Shown here in pieces: positions 1-9,033 of a stretch of 56,624 nucleotides of DNA. A program made the position numbers and the translations under genes. Numbering within the stretch: the first letter of the stretch is position 1; each line of letters opens with the position of its first letter. Origin of the DNA: Clostridiales bacterium (GTDB lineage: Bacteria > Bacillota > Clostridia > Oscillospirales > Oscillospiraceae); NCBI GenBank assembly GCA_022774865.1, contig JALFLH010000001.1, forward strand, positions 1 through 56,624. Direction: 5' to 3'. The notes under the pieces were generated by a model. That model made no database searches and had not been told where the DNA came from. It saw only the letters and a list, made by a program, of their open reading frames with translations.

Positions 1-816
1 GCCATCCGAACGAATGTCCTCCCGCAAGTAACCATCCTCATCAGCCGCCCATTCATTGTTATCCAAATAGTGCAGGCCGTTTTCCGCGGCCAATTCCTTC
101 AGCCGTTTGTTCAGCCCATAGATCAACTCCAGTTTGAACAGATGACTCTGAGCCTTCTCCGCGGTAACGGACATGACCGACATAATATAGATATCGGCGT
201 TCGGCTGCCGCTCCTTAATAAAATCAAGGATTGCCTGATACTGCGCAACAACCACATCCTGGTCATTGCAGCACTCATTCAGGCCCAGATGAATAAAGAT
301 CTTACCATATGTATTCTTTTGGAGCACCTTATCCAGGTTTCCATTGCCGAATCCATAGTCATAGGTATAGCAGTTCAGCAATTTGAACACGGTCATTCCG
401 ACTTCACAGAAATAATGCGCCTTTCCGAGCCTTGCAACGTCGCGCAGACCCACAACCCGGGAATCACCGATGAACAGCGCGTCATCGAACCAGCTCTCGT
501 CAATCTTAACCGGTTCCGGCGGCTCTGTTGGCGGCTGCGTCTGTTTGATTGGAGCCGTCTGCTCCGGCTGTGTTGCAGGTGTCAGCGGTTCCGATGGTTC
601 CGTTTCAGAAGATTCGATCTCCTGCTCCGCCATATGCTGGAGGGTAAATTTAGCCGCATCATCTGCCAGCAGCAGAAACGGAACCGCAAAAATGCTCTCG
701 TCCTGAAACAGCCCCGCCGGCCGAAGAACGTCGTATTTCAAATAGATACCCAAAGCGCCGATCAGAATGGCTGTGACCAGCAGCAGACAAATCAGCGTCA
801 ATGCCTTGTTGCTCAT
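1..816 (-). CDS. SGNH/GDSL hydrolase-like membrane-anchored protein, C-terminus cut by window edge
   Basis: Incomplete: 272 codons are visible and the frame runs off the left edge. ATG at 816 is preferred because GAGGTG sits just upstream, overlapping the stop of the MBOAT gene 8 bases away. Residues 5-27 form one membrane segment; about 65-103 is a Pro/Glu/Thr-rich linker; then an SGNH fold with the block I motif FIGDSRVVG (Ser119 nucleophile) and the block III-like GLNEC (Asn180). The last visible residues, RSDG, are where the catalytic Asp-x-x-His block should begin, so the His lies outside. Paired with an MBOAT it most likely moves acyl groups onto a cell-surface polysaccharide outside the membrane; the acceptor is unknown. 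Confidence 0.8.
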   Translation of the reverse strand, partial: MSNKALTLICLLLVTAILIGALGIYLKYDVLRPAGLFQDESIFAVPFLLLADDAAKFTLQHMAEQEIESSETEPSEPLTPATQPEQTAPIKQTQPPTEPPEPVKIDESWFDDALFIGDSRVVGLRDVARLGKAHYFCEVGMTVFKLLNCYTYDYGFGNGNLDKVLQKNTYGKIFIHLGLNECCNDQDVVVAQYQAILDFIKERQPNADIYIMSVMSVTAEKAQSHLFKLELIYGLNKRLKELAAENGLHYLDNNEWAADEDGYLREDIRSDG

Positions 817-824
817 GATGCACC

Positions 825-2156
825 TCAATACTGGAAATACAGAAACGGGTCCTGTGCCGCTGTGGAAACGGAATAGATGACCAGCCAGAAAATCAGCAGG
901 AGAAACAGATCCGCAAGGGTGGAATTGCGGCATTTTTCCCAGATTTTACGGGGAATTGGCGTTGCCAGAATCACGCCCGCAGCCAGCAGCGGGCCGTAAG
1001 TAATCCCGGCGGACAGGTAGTCCATGGGATTCAGTACCGCGCCGCCCACGCCGAACAGTCTGCCGAAAAAAGCGATCATCTGTCCGAAGTCTCCGATGGC
1101 AAAGGGTACCCAGCTCATAAGAATCACAAACACCAGATACACATGGCTGATCACGTGGCTTCGCTTCATCAGCCTGCCCATCCAAAGCCGTTCATTCACA
1201 ATCAAGACGAACAGGATGCCCGCCCATAGAAGATAGTTTCCGCCCACGCCGTGCCAGAGTCCGGTCAGCAGCCACACCACCGCCAGATTCAGAATGGTGC
1301 GGATGGTTCCCTTCCGGTTGCCCCCAAGCGGGATGTACACATACTCCCGGAACCATGCCCCCAGCGTTACATGCCAGCGCCGATAGAATTCCGACACGGT
1401 TTTAGAGGCATAGGGATCATCAAAGTTCCGTGGCAGGTCATAGCCCAGCATCTTTCCCAGCCCCATGGCCATCAGGCTGTAACCATAAAAGTCGAAATAC
1501 AACCGCATGGCATAACCGGAAAGCGCCATCCACGCAAACGGGACAGAGACGTTTTCATAGCCCAGTGAGCCAGCCTGTCCCCACAGGCCGCTCAGTTTAT
1601 TCGCCAGCAGCACCTTCAGACCCAGACCCAAAATCAGCTCCTGAAGACCCTCATGGAAGCGACGGAAATGAGGGCGGCAGTCTTGCGCCTGTGCCCGCAG
1701 AGATTCGGGTGAAACCAGTGGACCGGAGAGCAGTTTGGGAAACATGACCGTCTGGGAAGCGTAGGAAATCAGGTTGGACTGCGGTACTGTTTTTCCGCGG
1801 AATACATCAATCAAATAGGCGGAAATCTGGAACAGGTAAAAACTCATGCCCACCGGCAGATAGCGTCCACCGTCATACAGCTTAAAGAAAACCAGAATTC
1901 CGGCCAGAAACGTCAAATACACCGCCAGCAGAGCCCCCCGCCCTGCTTTGCGAAGGGTCAGCCCGGCCAGATAGGACAGTCCTGTCATACCCACCAGCAG
2001 GATAAGCTGCCAATAGCTGCCACTGCAGGCCAGAACATAATACAGCAGGCTGCCCAGCAGCAGTATCGGACTTTTCGCCCGCGCCGGCGCCAGCAGATAA
2101 ACGGCCAGAAAGGCCGGCAGAAAAAAGAATAGGAATTCGATACTGTTAAACTGCAT
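825..2156 (-). CDS. MBOAT family O-acyltransferase (AlgI/DltB-like)
   Basis: 443 residues, multi-pass membrane protein. The start at 2156 (MQFNSIEFLFFFLP) is chosen over an ATG 16 codons earlier because AGGA lies 7 bases upstream and the family typically begins this way. Family marks are RRWHVTLGAWFREYVYIPLGG around the middle, written here as RRWH...EYVYIPLGG, and the WHG motif in LLTGLWHG with the conserved membrane His. The family carries acyl (usually acetyl) groups across the membrane to an extracytoplasmic SGNH partner, here the next gene, which starts 8 bases after the stop. A sigma-A promoter precedes it. The glycan substrate cannot be told from sequence. Confidence 0.9.
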   Translation of the reverse strand: MQFNSIEFLFFFLPAFLAVYLLAPARAKSPILLLGSLLYYVLACSGSYWQLILLVGMTGLSYLAGLTLRKAGRGALLAVYLTFLAGILVFFKLYDGGRYLPVGMSFYLFQISAYLIDVFRGKTVPQSNLISYASQTVMFPKLLSGPLVSPESLRAQAQDCRPHFRRFHEGLQELILGLGLKVLLANKLSGLWGQAGSLGYENVSVPFAWMALSGYAMRLYFDFYGYSLMAMGLGKMLGYDLPRNFDDPYASKTVSEFYRRWHVTLGAWFREYVYIPLGGNRKGTIRTILNLAVVWLLTGLWHGVGGNYLLWAGILFVLIVNERLWMGRLMKRSHVISHVYLVFVILMSWVPFAIGDFGQMIAFFGRLFGVGGAVLNPMDYLSAGITYGPLLAAGVILATPIPRKIWEKCRNSTLADLFLLLIFWLVIYSVSTAAQDPFLYFQY

Positions 2157-2216
2157 TGGTTGATCCTGCTTTCGTCGTAATCGTGCCCAGGAGAAAGTTG
2201 GCAATCAGCAGGATAT

Positions 2217-2245
2217 ATTATATCGTCAAAACAGGTGTAAATCAA
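2217..2245 (-). promoter_or_regulatory. sigma-A promoter of the MBOAT/SGNH operon
   Basis: Reading the minus strand, TTGATT (2245-2240), 17-base spacer, TATAAT (2222-2217). It lies in the gap between the mrp terminator hairpin and the MBOAT start. Confidence 0.7.
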
Positions 2246-2271
2246 GCATTCCGTTTTCTTTTTCGACAGAA

Positions 2272-2301
2272 TTTGACCGGCCTGTACGCAGACCGGTCAA
2301 A
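2272..2301 (-). terminator. hairpin after mrp
   Basis: TTTGACCGG pairs with CCGGTCAAA (9 bp), with a further CTG/CAG pair inside, directly after the mrp stop. On the minus strand it is followed only by AAATTC, so the U-tract is weak; probable end of the comEC-to-mrp transcript. Confidence 0.5.
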
Positions 2302-2304
2302 AAA

Positions 2305-3141
2305 TCAGGCATTGGACTTTTCCGCCCTGCGAACGGCTTCCACAACCTGCGCCAGGGCATCGGTGTTGACCGTCTCCATCATACCGTTGTCATAGGCCTG
2401 GGCAACAGCCGGGTCAATGGGCAGTCTGGCCAGAACCGGCAGGCCGAATTTGGCGGCAATCTCGTCCAGATGGCTCTGCCCAAATACGCTGATGCGCTTT
2501 CCGCAGTCGGGGCATTCCAGATAGGAATAGTTTTCCACAAAGCCAAGCACGGGAATATGCATCATCTCCGCCATCTTAACGGCCTTGGAAACAATCATGC
2601 TGACCAGATCCTGAGGGCTGGTGACGATCACAATGCCATCCACCGGCAGGCTCTGGAACACCGTCAGCGGCACATCGCCGGTTCCGGGCGGCATATCCAC
2701 GAACAGATAATCCACATCCTCCCAGATCACGTCCGTCCAAAACTGCTTCACCGCACCCGCGATCACCGGCCCACGCCAGACAACAGGGTCAGCGGGGTTG
2801 TCCAGCAGCAGATTGATGGACATGACCTGAATGCCGCCCCGGGTCAACGCCGGGTACAGCCCATCCTCATTGGCGCCCTGGCATTCGGTAACGCCGAAGG
2901 CGGTGGGCGCGGACGGTCCGGTGATATCGGCATCCAAGACGCCGACCCGCTTCCCCTGCCGTGCCATGGCCACCGCCAGCATGGCAGTCACGGTGGATTT
3001 CCCTACGCCGCCCTTTCCGGAGACCACAGCGATAACCTTATTTACCGTGGATTTTGGATTCAGGGACGCCAGCAGGCTCTCCGCCTTGCGGTCAGCGCAA
3101 TCAGAACCGCAAGTGCTGCAATTTCCACTACAAGAACTCAT
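2305..3141 (-). CDS. mrp: Mrp/NBP35-type P-loop ATPase, Fe-S cluster carrier
   Basis: 278 residues. Start at 3141 (MSSCSGNCSTCG) is preferred; the frame stays open 32 codons further but GGAG precedes this ATG. Residues 4-15 hold four Cys (CSGNCSTCGSDC), a typical N-terminal cluster of this family. Deviant Walker A SGKGGVGKST at 41-50, Walker B-like FVDMPPGTGD, and a C-terminal CPDC pair that in the family bridges a 4Fe-4S cluster in the dimer. Expected to be a cytoplasmic scaffold or carrier of Fe-S clusters for apoproteins. Last gene of the comEC-holA-rnmV-abcF run, 59 bases after abcF. Confidence 0.9.
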   Translation of the reverse strand: MSSCSGNCSTCGSDCADRKAESLLASLNPKSTVNKVIAVVSGKGGVGKSTVTAMLAVAMARQGKRVGVLDADITGPSAPTAFGVTECQGANEDGLYPALTRGGIQVMSINLLLDNPADPVVWRGPVIAGAVKQFWTDVIWEDVDYLFVDMPPGTGDVPLTVFQSLPVDGIVIVTSPQDLVSMIVSKAVKMAEMMHIPVLGFVENYSYLECPDCGKRISVFGQSHLDEIAAKFGLPVLARLPIDPAVAQAYDNGMMETVNTDALAQVVEAVRRAEKSNA

Positions 3142-3200
3142 AAATCTCTCGCTCCTTTTTTCGCACTCATTATAAAGCCGTATCGAAATCATGTCAACCG

Positions 3201-5072
3201 TCATTTTCCGGGAGCGGATTCCTGCGCGGCTTCCCACTGCTCCATCAGCTCCATCAGAAGGGTTTCCGCTTCCTCCTTTTCGCCCAGTAAACGGGTCAGC
3301 TCCTGATAGTCGGCGGAGGCAGCGTCAATCTTTGCATCATATTCCGCAACGGCCTGCTCCTGTTTTTCTATTTCCCGCTCCAGACGGCGAATCAGTTTTT
3401 CACTGTCCTTCATGCCGCTTTTGGGGCGTTCCTTCTTCGGCTTTGGCGCAGCGGCACCGGGCTTGACCGCCTCATGCTCCAGAATGGAGCGGTATTTCTG
3501 ATAGCCGCAGCGGAAATCCCGGATCTGCCCCTGCTCCAGAACCCAGATCCGCTCGGCGAACTTTTCAATAAAGTAACGGTCATGCGACACAAACAGAAGT
3601 GTGCCCTCAAATTCTTCAATGGCCGCCTCCACCCATTCCCGGGAGGCAATGTCCAGATGGTTCGTCGGCTCGTCCAGAATCAGCAGGTTGATCTTTTCAT
3701 CCATCAGCATACACAACCGCAGCCGGCTCTGCTCCCCGCCGGAAAGATTGCCCACGGTCTTGAATACATCCTCTCCCTGAAACAGGAACTGTCCCAGTCT
3801 GTCCCGGGCAGTCTGGGGCGTGCAGTTCTTTTCATAGAGCATGGTGTCATAGAGGGTACGTTCCGGGTGTTCAAAATGGATAATCTGAGGCAAATATCCA
3901 GCCTTGATGGTCGGGCCGAACTGGATTTTTCCCTGACAGTCCTCCTGACCCAGCAGGCACTTGATAAAGGTGGATTTCCCGGTTCCATTGTCACCCAGAA
4001 GCGCGATCCGCTCGCCGCCCTCCACCTTCAGATTGACATCAGAAAAGAGTGTCCGCCCGCTGAAGGACTTGGACACATTCTTCATCTGAAACACCACATC
4101 GCCGGAAAACTCCTTCTCTCCAAAGCTGGCTTTCATGGTTTTCTCCGTTTTGGGTCGCTCGGTCTTTTTGATCCGCTCCATGCGGTGTTGAATGGACATG
4201 GCGCGGCGGTAAAGCGTGCGGTTGTTAATGCCCCAGCCCTTCATCCGCTCCACGGTGTAGCCAAGCTGTTTCAGTTTGGCCTGCTCCTGTTCATACTGCT
4301 TCATCTGAAGATCAAACCGCGCCTGCTTTTCATCCATATAGAAGGAGTAGTTGCCGGAATAGAATTCCGCATGGCCGTCCACAATTTCAATGACCCGCTG
4401 GGCTACCTGATCGAGAAAATACCGGTCATGGGAGATGGTCAGCACCGTACCCTTAAAGGACTTGATATAGCGCTCCAGCCATTCCACACTGCTCAGATCC
4501 AGATGGTTGGTCGGCTCGTCCAAGAGCAGAATATCGGTTTTTTCCAGCAGCAGACGCGCCAGATTGACCCGCGTCTTTTCCCCGCCGGAAAGGCTGTCAA
4601 AGGCCTGTGTGCGCTGCTGCGCCGGAATGGCCAAGCCGTTGCATACCTTATCCACATCCACGTCCATCTCATATCCGCCGCCGGCCTGAAACCTGCCGAG
4701 TAAATCATCGTATGCATGGAGCTGTTCATCGCTGGCCCCCCGCGCCATGTCTTCTTCCAGTGCCAGCATTTTTTCCCGGCAGCGGAGCACCTCCGAAAAA
4801 GCCGAACGCAGCACATCCTCCACGGTATAGCCCGTCGGAAAATGGGGAATCTGGGAAATCAGACCCAGCCGCTTGTTCGGGTTGACGTATACCTCTCCCC
4901 CATCGAAATCCATCTGTCCGGTGAGAATCTTGAACAATGTGGTTTTTCCGCATCCGTTCCGTCCCAGAATCGCCACCCGTTCTCCTTCCTGAATCTCAAA
5001 GCTGAGATCCTGCAGAAGGTTTTCGCCAATGACGAAAAATTTCGTTAAATTTGTTACCTGTATATCAACCAT
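3201..5072 (-). CDS. ABC-F family ATPase (ribosome-associated)
   Basis: 623 residues with two nucleotide-binding domains and no membrane segment. Start at 5072 (MVDIQVTNLTKFF) has GGAG 7 bases upstream; it overlaps the end of rnmV by 8 bases. NBD1: GRNGCGKTT, LSGGEKTRV, ILLLDEPTNHLD; NBD2: GDNGTGKST, LSGGEQSRL, LLILDEPTNHLD. Between them lies a charged linker of about 80 residues, and the C-terminus is a Glu/Lys-rich coiled coil. ABC-F proteins act on the ribosome E site; some give antibiotic resistance and others are housekeeping. The housekeeping operon suggests the latter, but the linker would have to be compared to decide. Confidence 0.92.
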   Translation of the reverse strand: MVDIQVTNLTKFFVIGENLLQDLSFEIQEGERVAILGRNGCGKTTLFKILTGQMDFDGGEVYVNPNKRLGLISQIPHFPTGYTVEDVLRSAFSEVLRCREKMLALEEDMARGASDEQLHAYDDLLGRFQAGGGYEMDVDVDKVCNGLAIPAQQRTQAFDSLSGGEKTRVNLARLLLEKTDILLLDEPTNHLDLSSVEWLERYIKSFKGTVLTISHDRYFLDQVAQRVIEIVDGHAEFYSGNYSFYMDEKQARFDLQMKQYEQEQAKLKQLGYTVERMKGWGINNRTLYRRAMSIQHRMERIKKTERPKTEKTMKASFGEKEFSGDVVFQMKNVSKSFSGRTLFSDVNLKVEGGERIALLGDNGTGKSTFIKCLLGQEDCQGKIQFGPTIKAGYLPQIIHFEHPERTLYDTMLYEKNCTPQTARDRLGQFLFQGEDVFKTVGNLSGGEQSRLRLCMLMDEKINLLILDEPTNHLDIASREWVEAAIEEFEGTLLFVSHDRYFIEKFAERIWVLEQGQIRDFRCGYQKYRSILEHEAVKPGAAAPKPKKERPKSGMKDSEKLIRRLEREIEKQEQAVAEYDAKIDAASADYQELTRLLGEKEEAETLLMELMEQWEAAQESAPGK

Positions 5073-5664
5073 TGTTGTTCTCCATGGAAGCCACAATTCC
5101 GGTCAGTTCCTCCAATGTGCAAAGCAGATTCACTGCCTGCAAAAAAGCATTGGTACTGATTTTTTCCGGAAATCCCATTTTTTTAATCAAAGCGGCTCGT
5201 TTTTCCCTACTACCCGGGCCGTATATCCCCAGCTCCAATAAATCTGCCTTTGTAATGCCGGTTTCCGGCGCGGCGCTGGTTTCTTCCTCAAAGGTAGCGC
5301 CAGCCCGGCGCAACGCATCCAGAATCACCTCCGGGCGCATTCCCTCCACACCGAGCTTGCCCTCCTTCCCGGGAGCTGTCTTCCTTCGCTCCTTCCCGGG
5401 AATATCGGGAATATAGGCGTGCTTCAGGTATCGGGCATCAATGGCGCTTTTCAGATGATTGCGAATGACAAACCCCGCACCATCGGAGTCGGTCAGCACA
5501 ATCAGGCCGCGTTTTTTTGCCACCCGCCGCAGCAGCGCCAGTTGTGCCCGGTTTTTGAAAATACCGAAGCCTTCAGTCTCCAGAATGGGGGCGTCCACAA
5601 TCTGGCTGAGCGTATTCTTGTCGAAACGCCCCTCCACCACGATGGCCTCTCTGATCTTAACCAC
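5065..5664 (-). CDS. rnmV: ribonuclease M5 (5S rRNA maturation)
   Basis: 199 residues. Toprim domain at the N-terminus: EGRFD (Glu of the acidic triad) near residue 12 and LTDSDGAG near 58; the central KERRKTAPGKEGKLGVEG stretch is typical of RNase M5. The enzyme trims both ends of precursor 5S rRNA in Firmicutes, acting with ribosomal protein L18. Start at 5664 overlaps the end of holA by 8 bases, so translation is probably coupled. Confidence 0.92.
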   Translation of the reverse strand: MVKIREAIVVEGRFDKNTLSQIVDAPILETEGFGIFKNRAQLALLRRVAKKRGLIVLTDSDGAGFVIRNHLKSAIDARYLKHAYIPDIPGKERRKTAPGKEGKLGVEGMRPEVILDALRRAGATFEEETSAAPETGITKADLLELGIYGPGSREKRAALIKKMGFPEKISTNAFLQAVNLLCTLEELTGIVASMENNNG

Positions 5665-6703
5665 GGCGCGCCTCCTGTGCCAGCCTGAGAATCAGCATCT
5701 CCAGAAGCCGCTGCGGGTCATCAAAAGATGTTTTCATTTGATAATCCGTTTCCAGCACCAGTTCAGCTGCGGTCTTGCAGAAGGCGGGGCTGAACCGCCT
5801 TGCGGCGTCCATGGTCTTTCGCGCGGGATAATCCGGAATTCCGCACAGCTTCATCAGCTCGCCATACCCCCTGCCGTGGTCGAGCAGCGTCCTTGCCGCG
5901 CTGATTCTGCGGAAATGGCCGCCGATGGCGCCCAGAATGGCCAGCGGTTCCTGCTGCATTTTCAGAAGCTGCTGCAGCTTTTCCAGTGCCGGTGCGTATT
6001 TCCCCTCGCCCAGAAGATCGGTCATTTGAAACACCACCGCATCCAGCACCGGTTCCGTCACCGCGTCAATATCCGATTTTTTGATCTCGTCCGCGCCCGA
6101 ATAGGCGCAAATCTTTCCGATCTCCCCGGCAAGCGCCGTCATGGTACCCCCAGTGATCTCAATCAGATAGGCGCACAGGTCATTGGAAATATGTTTTCCC
6201 TGAGCCGAAAAATGGCGCAGCACCCAGCTGATCAACTCCCGTTGACCCTGCCGGGCAAATTCCACGATCACTCCGTTCTGATCGATCGCCTCCCAGAGCT
6301 TTTTCAATCGCTTGTCCGGCTTCCACGCAGCCGTCTCATAGGTGAAGATCACAGTGCACCACACAGGAATATCCGAAAGCAGCTCTGCCATTTTGTTCCG
6401 GTCGGCTTCCGAAAGCTTGAACAGGTCGACTTCATCCACCTGTACCAGCGTGTGCTCCGCCATCATGGGCAGATTTTCCACACTGTCGGCAAAGGATTGG
6501 ACGTCAAAATTCTCGCCGGTGAGTTTATGAAAATTGAAGGATTCGGTCAGATCGTCCAGCAGAAGCTTCCTGATCTGCTCGAAATAGTGGTGCAGCAGAA
6601 AAACCTCTTCCCCATGGAAGATATAGAGTCTCCCCGGATTCCGGCTGCGGATATCCGCCTTGAGCTGCTGCAATTGATCGGCTGCGGCCGGTTTCTTCGC
6701 CAT
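5657..6703 (-). CDS. holA: DNA polymerase III delta subunit
   Basis: 348 residues. Start at 6703 (MAKKPAAADQLQQ) with AAGGTG 5 bases upstream; upstream in-frame codons overlap comEC. Motifs: GRLYIFHGEEVFLLHHYFEQIRK-type N-terminus (HGEE near residue 32), the central AAA+-like fold without a working P-loop, and the C-terminal collar region with AARRFS. Delta opens the beta clamp as part of the clamp loader. It follows comEC by four bases and overlaps rnmV, the common Clostridia order comEC-holA. Confidence 0.9.
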   Translation of the reverse strand: MAKKPAAADQLQQLKADIRSRNPGRLYIFHGEEVFLLHHYFEQIRKLLLDDLTESFNFHKLTGENFDVQSFADSVENLPMMAEHTLVQVDEVDLFKLSEADRNKMAELLSDIPVWCTVIFTYETAAWKPDKRLKKLWEAIDQNGVIVEFARQGQRELISWVLRHFSAQGKHISNDLCAYLIEITGGTMTALAGEIGKICAYSGADEIKKSDIDAVTEPVLDAVVFQMTDLLGEGKYAPALEKLQQLLKMQQEPLAILGAIGGHFRRISAARTLLDHGRGYGELMKLCGIPDYPARKTMDAARRFSPAFCKTAAELVLETDYQMKTSFDDPQRLLEMLILRLAQEARRG

Positions 6704-6707
6704 GACT

Positions 6708-8945
6708 TCACCTTCTGAATACAATATTGCCCTGCAGATCCGTGCGGTAAACCACACACCCGGCATCGTACAGGCGCTCCAGCGTTTCGGATGCGGGCAA
6801 TCCGTAGGGATTTTCTCCCACGGAGATTACCGCCAGATTCGGCTTTGTGGCTTCCAGAAGTTCCCTGCAGGCGGAATTCTTTGAGCCGTGGTGTCCCACA
6901 ACCAGCACTTCCAGTTCCGGAAGCGCCGCCGTTTTCAACAGCATCCGCTCTCCAAAGCTGCTTCGGTCGCCGGTAATCAGTATATCACAGTTTTGTGCCC
7001 GGAACAAGACCGCAAGGCTGCTTTCGTTGCCGGAATCCCGGAGAACCGGCGCATATATCGAGATGGAGACATCTCCGTAGGCAAGCTCCAGATCTCTGCT
7101 GACCCGGACGGTTCTGCCCTCCATCTGTAATTCCAGCGCGTCATCAATTCCCGTTTCTTCCTCCACATCGGGAACAAACAGCACGTCCGCCGGAATCCGG
7201 GTCAAAAGGTCGGACATCCCTCCGGCGTGATCCCGATCGAAATGGGTCAGGATAATCCCATCCAGCCGGGAGATCCCCCGGCTGAGCAGTGTTTCCGCTG
7301 CCAGATCTGCCGCGTCCTCCCCGTCGCTTCCGCCACAATCCACCAGAAATGTCTTTTTGCCGCTTTCCAGCAGAATGCTCTGTCCCTGTCCCACATCCAG
7401 AACGGTCATCCGGCATTGGTCAAACAGCCCGTCAGCCCAGGAAGCAGCCAACGCCAGACACAGGCCGACAGCACCGCAGCAGGCCAGCAGTCCCGGCTTC
7501 CGGTTCTTTTGCAGCAGAAAGACGGACAGCAATACATAGACAAATCCAAGCCACGCAACAATATAAATGCTCCTCGTGTAGACTGCGGCCAGCGGGAACG
7601 CCGCAAGGGTTCCCGCAACCGAAAGCACATAGCGAATGGGCCAGGCAAAGATGCCGGCCAGAAATGCGCCCGCCGCAGGCCAGAGCCAGCCCGCAAGACA
7701 CACCAGCATCGTTCCATAGAAAATCAAACTGATAACCCAGAGGGTGAGCAGATTGGTCAGCACCCCCACCAGACTGACCGCGCCAAAGTACCATGCCACC
7801 AGCGGCGTGGTGAATACCATGGCGCTCAGCGTCACGGAAACGGAACCGGCAGCCCAGCGCTTGATCTTACTCAGCGGGTTTTTTCCGTCACCGTGCAGCC
7901 TTCCCGCCAGAAAGTCAAATATTCTCCTCTGAAACAGGAAAATACCCACCATACAGCCCACGGAAAGCTGGAAACTGGCCGAGGTAATCACCAGCGGATT
8001 GACAAACAGCATCACGAGGCAGGAAAAAGCCAACTCGGTGGGGCCGTCATACTCCCGGTCAAAGAGCATGGCAAGCAGCATGAGAATCATCATCAGGCTT
8101 GCCCGCGTAACGGAAGGAGAAAAACCAGCAACCGCCGCAAACAGGACAAGACTCGGAATCCCGATCAGCGCGGTAAGCCAGCGCCGTTTGAAGCAGAGCA
8201 GATAGATCAGGGTAAACAGAATTGTCACGTGCAGACCCGATACGGCAATGATATGGCTGATACCGGACACCTTAAAGGCCGTGCTGGTTGCATAGTCAAT
8301 TCCAGACCGGTCTCCCAGCAGCAGGGCTTTTGCAAAGCCTGCGGTGTCCGCAGGAAACGAATCGTCCAGAATCCGTGTGATTTCATGCCGCCAAATGGCC
8401 GGAAAAGCCCAGAACGGGCGGTAAGCCATCTTTCCAAGCTGAGCGTCTGCCTGCTGATAGGCAAGCAGAAAGATGCCGCTGCCCCGATGGAAAGTAGCTT
8501 TTCCGTCCGGGGTTGTTACCCGAAAGCGGAACACACCGGACAGCGTATCCCCCGGCTCCATTTCAATCTCCCCGTTGACATAGAAGCGGACACGGTATGG
8601 CTTTCCGTTCAGACGCACCACACCATCTACGGCAGTGCCATATCCAGTCTGTTCGCTGTAATCCGTGCATTGGGCGGTTACTTCGGCCTCTTCGCCGTCC
8701 AGCTCCGCTGCCGCGCGGAGATAGGTTGTATGGAACAGTTGAAACCATGTCAGTCCCACGGCACAGCCCAGCAGCGCCGTACCGAGAATCCTCATCCATT
8801 TCAGCCGCTTCCCGCCGGATAGAAGCAATACGGAAAGTCCGGCCAAAACCGCGCAGGCAGCCCATACGCCGGACGACGGCCAGAAATAGGCGCAGAACGC
8901 ACAGGCAGCGGTAAATCCAAGGGTGAACCACATCAATTTACGCAT
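6708..8945 (-). CDS. comEC: ComEC/Rec2 competence channel with metallo-beta-lactamase domain
   Basis: 745 residues. Start at 8945 (MRKLMWFTLGF) has a perfect AGGAGG upstream. Three N-terminal membrane segments, a DUF4131-type OB-like domain, then the Competence domain with GISHIIAVSGLHVTIL near residue 240, more membrane segments, and a C-terminal metallo-beta-lactamase domain with LTHFDRDHAGG and GHHGSKNS. In competent bacteria it forms the inner-membrane channel for single-stranded DNA uptake, the MBL domain possibly degrading the other strand. All three domains look intact. No other competence genes are in the window, so uptake competence itself is not shown. Confidence 0.93.
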   Translation of the reverse strand: MRKLMWFTLGFTAACAFCAYFWPSSGVWAACAVLAGLSVLLLSGGKRLKWMRILGTALLGCAVGLTWFQLFHTTYLRAAAELDGEEAEVTAQCTDYSEQTGYGTAVDGVVRLNGKPYRVRFYVNGEIEMEPGDTLSGVFRFRVTTPDGKATFHRGSGIFLLAYQQADAQLGKMAYRPFWAFPAIWRHEITRILDDSFPADTAGFAKALLLGDRSGIDYATSTAFKVSGISHIIAVSGLHVTILFTLIYLLCFKRRWLTALIGIPSLVLFAAVAGFSPSVTRASLMMILMLLAMLFDREYDGPTELAFSCLVMLFVNPLVITSASFQLSVGCMVGIFLFQRRIFDFLAGRLHGDGKNPLSKIKRWAAGSVSVTLSAMVFTTPLVAWYFGAVSLVGVLTNLLTLWVISLIFYGTMLVCLAGWLWPAAGAFLAGIFAWPIRYVLSVAGTLAAFPLAAVYTRSIYIVAWLGFVYVLLSVFLLQKNRKPGLLACCGAVGLCLALAASWADGLFDQCRMTVLDVGQGQSILLESGKKTFLVDCGGSDGEDAADLAAETLLSRGISRLDGIILTHFDRDHAGGMSDLLTRIPADVLFVPDVEEETGIDDALELQMEGRTVRVSRDLELAYGDVSISIYAPVLRDSGNESSLAVLFRAQNCDILITGDRSSFGERMLLKTAALPELEVLVVGHHGSKNSACRELLEATKPNLAVISVGENPYGLPASETLERLYDAGCVVYRTDLQGNIVFRR

Positions 8946-8994
8946 ATGCCGTATTCCTCCTGTCTTTTTGGATGGAAGCCCATTCGATGCAGGC

Positions 8995-9025
8995 AAAAGG
9001 GCGCCGCCTCAGCGGCAGCGCCCTT
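8995..9025 (-). terminator. intrinsic terminator of alaS
   Basis: On the minus strand AAGGGCGCTGCC pairs with GGCGGCGCCCTT with one mismatch around a 5-base loop, followed by TT. It lies 9 bases past the alaS stop. Confidence 0.8.
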
Positions 9026-9033
9026 CCATTCAG

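Noticed and set aside
7227..8822. 531-codon plus-strand frame opposite comEC
   Set aside because: Antisense shadow; comEC motifs are on the minus strand.
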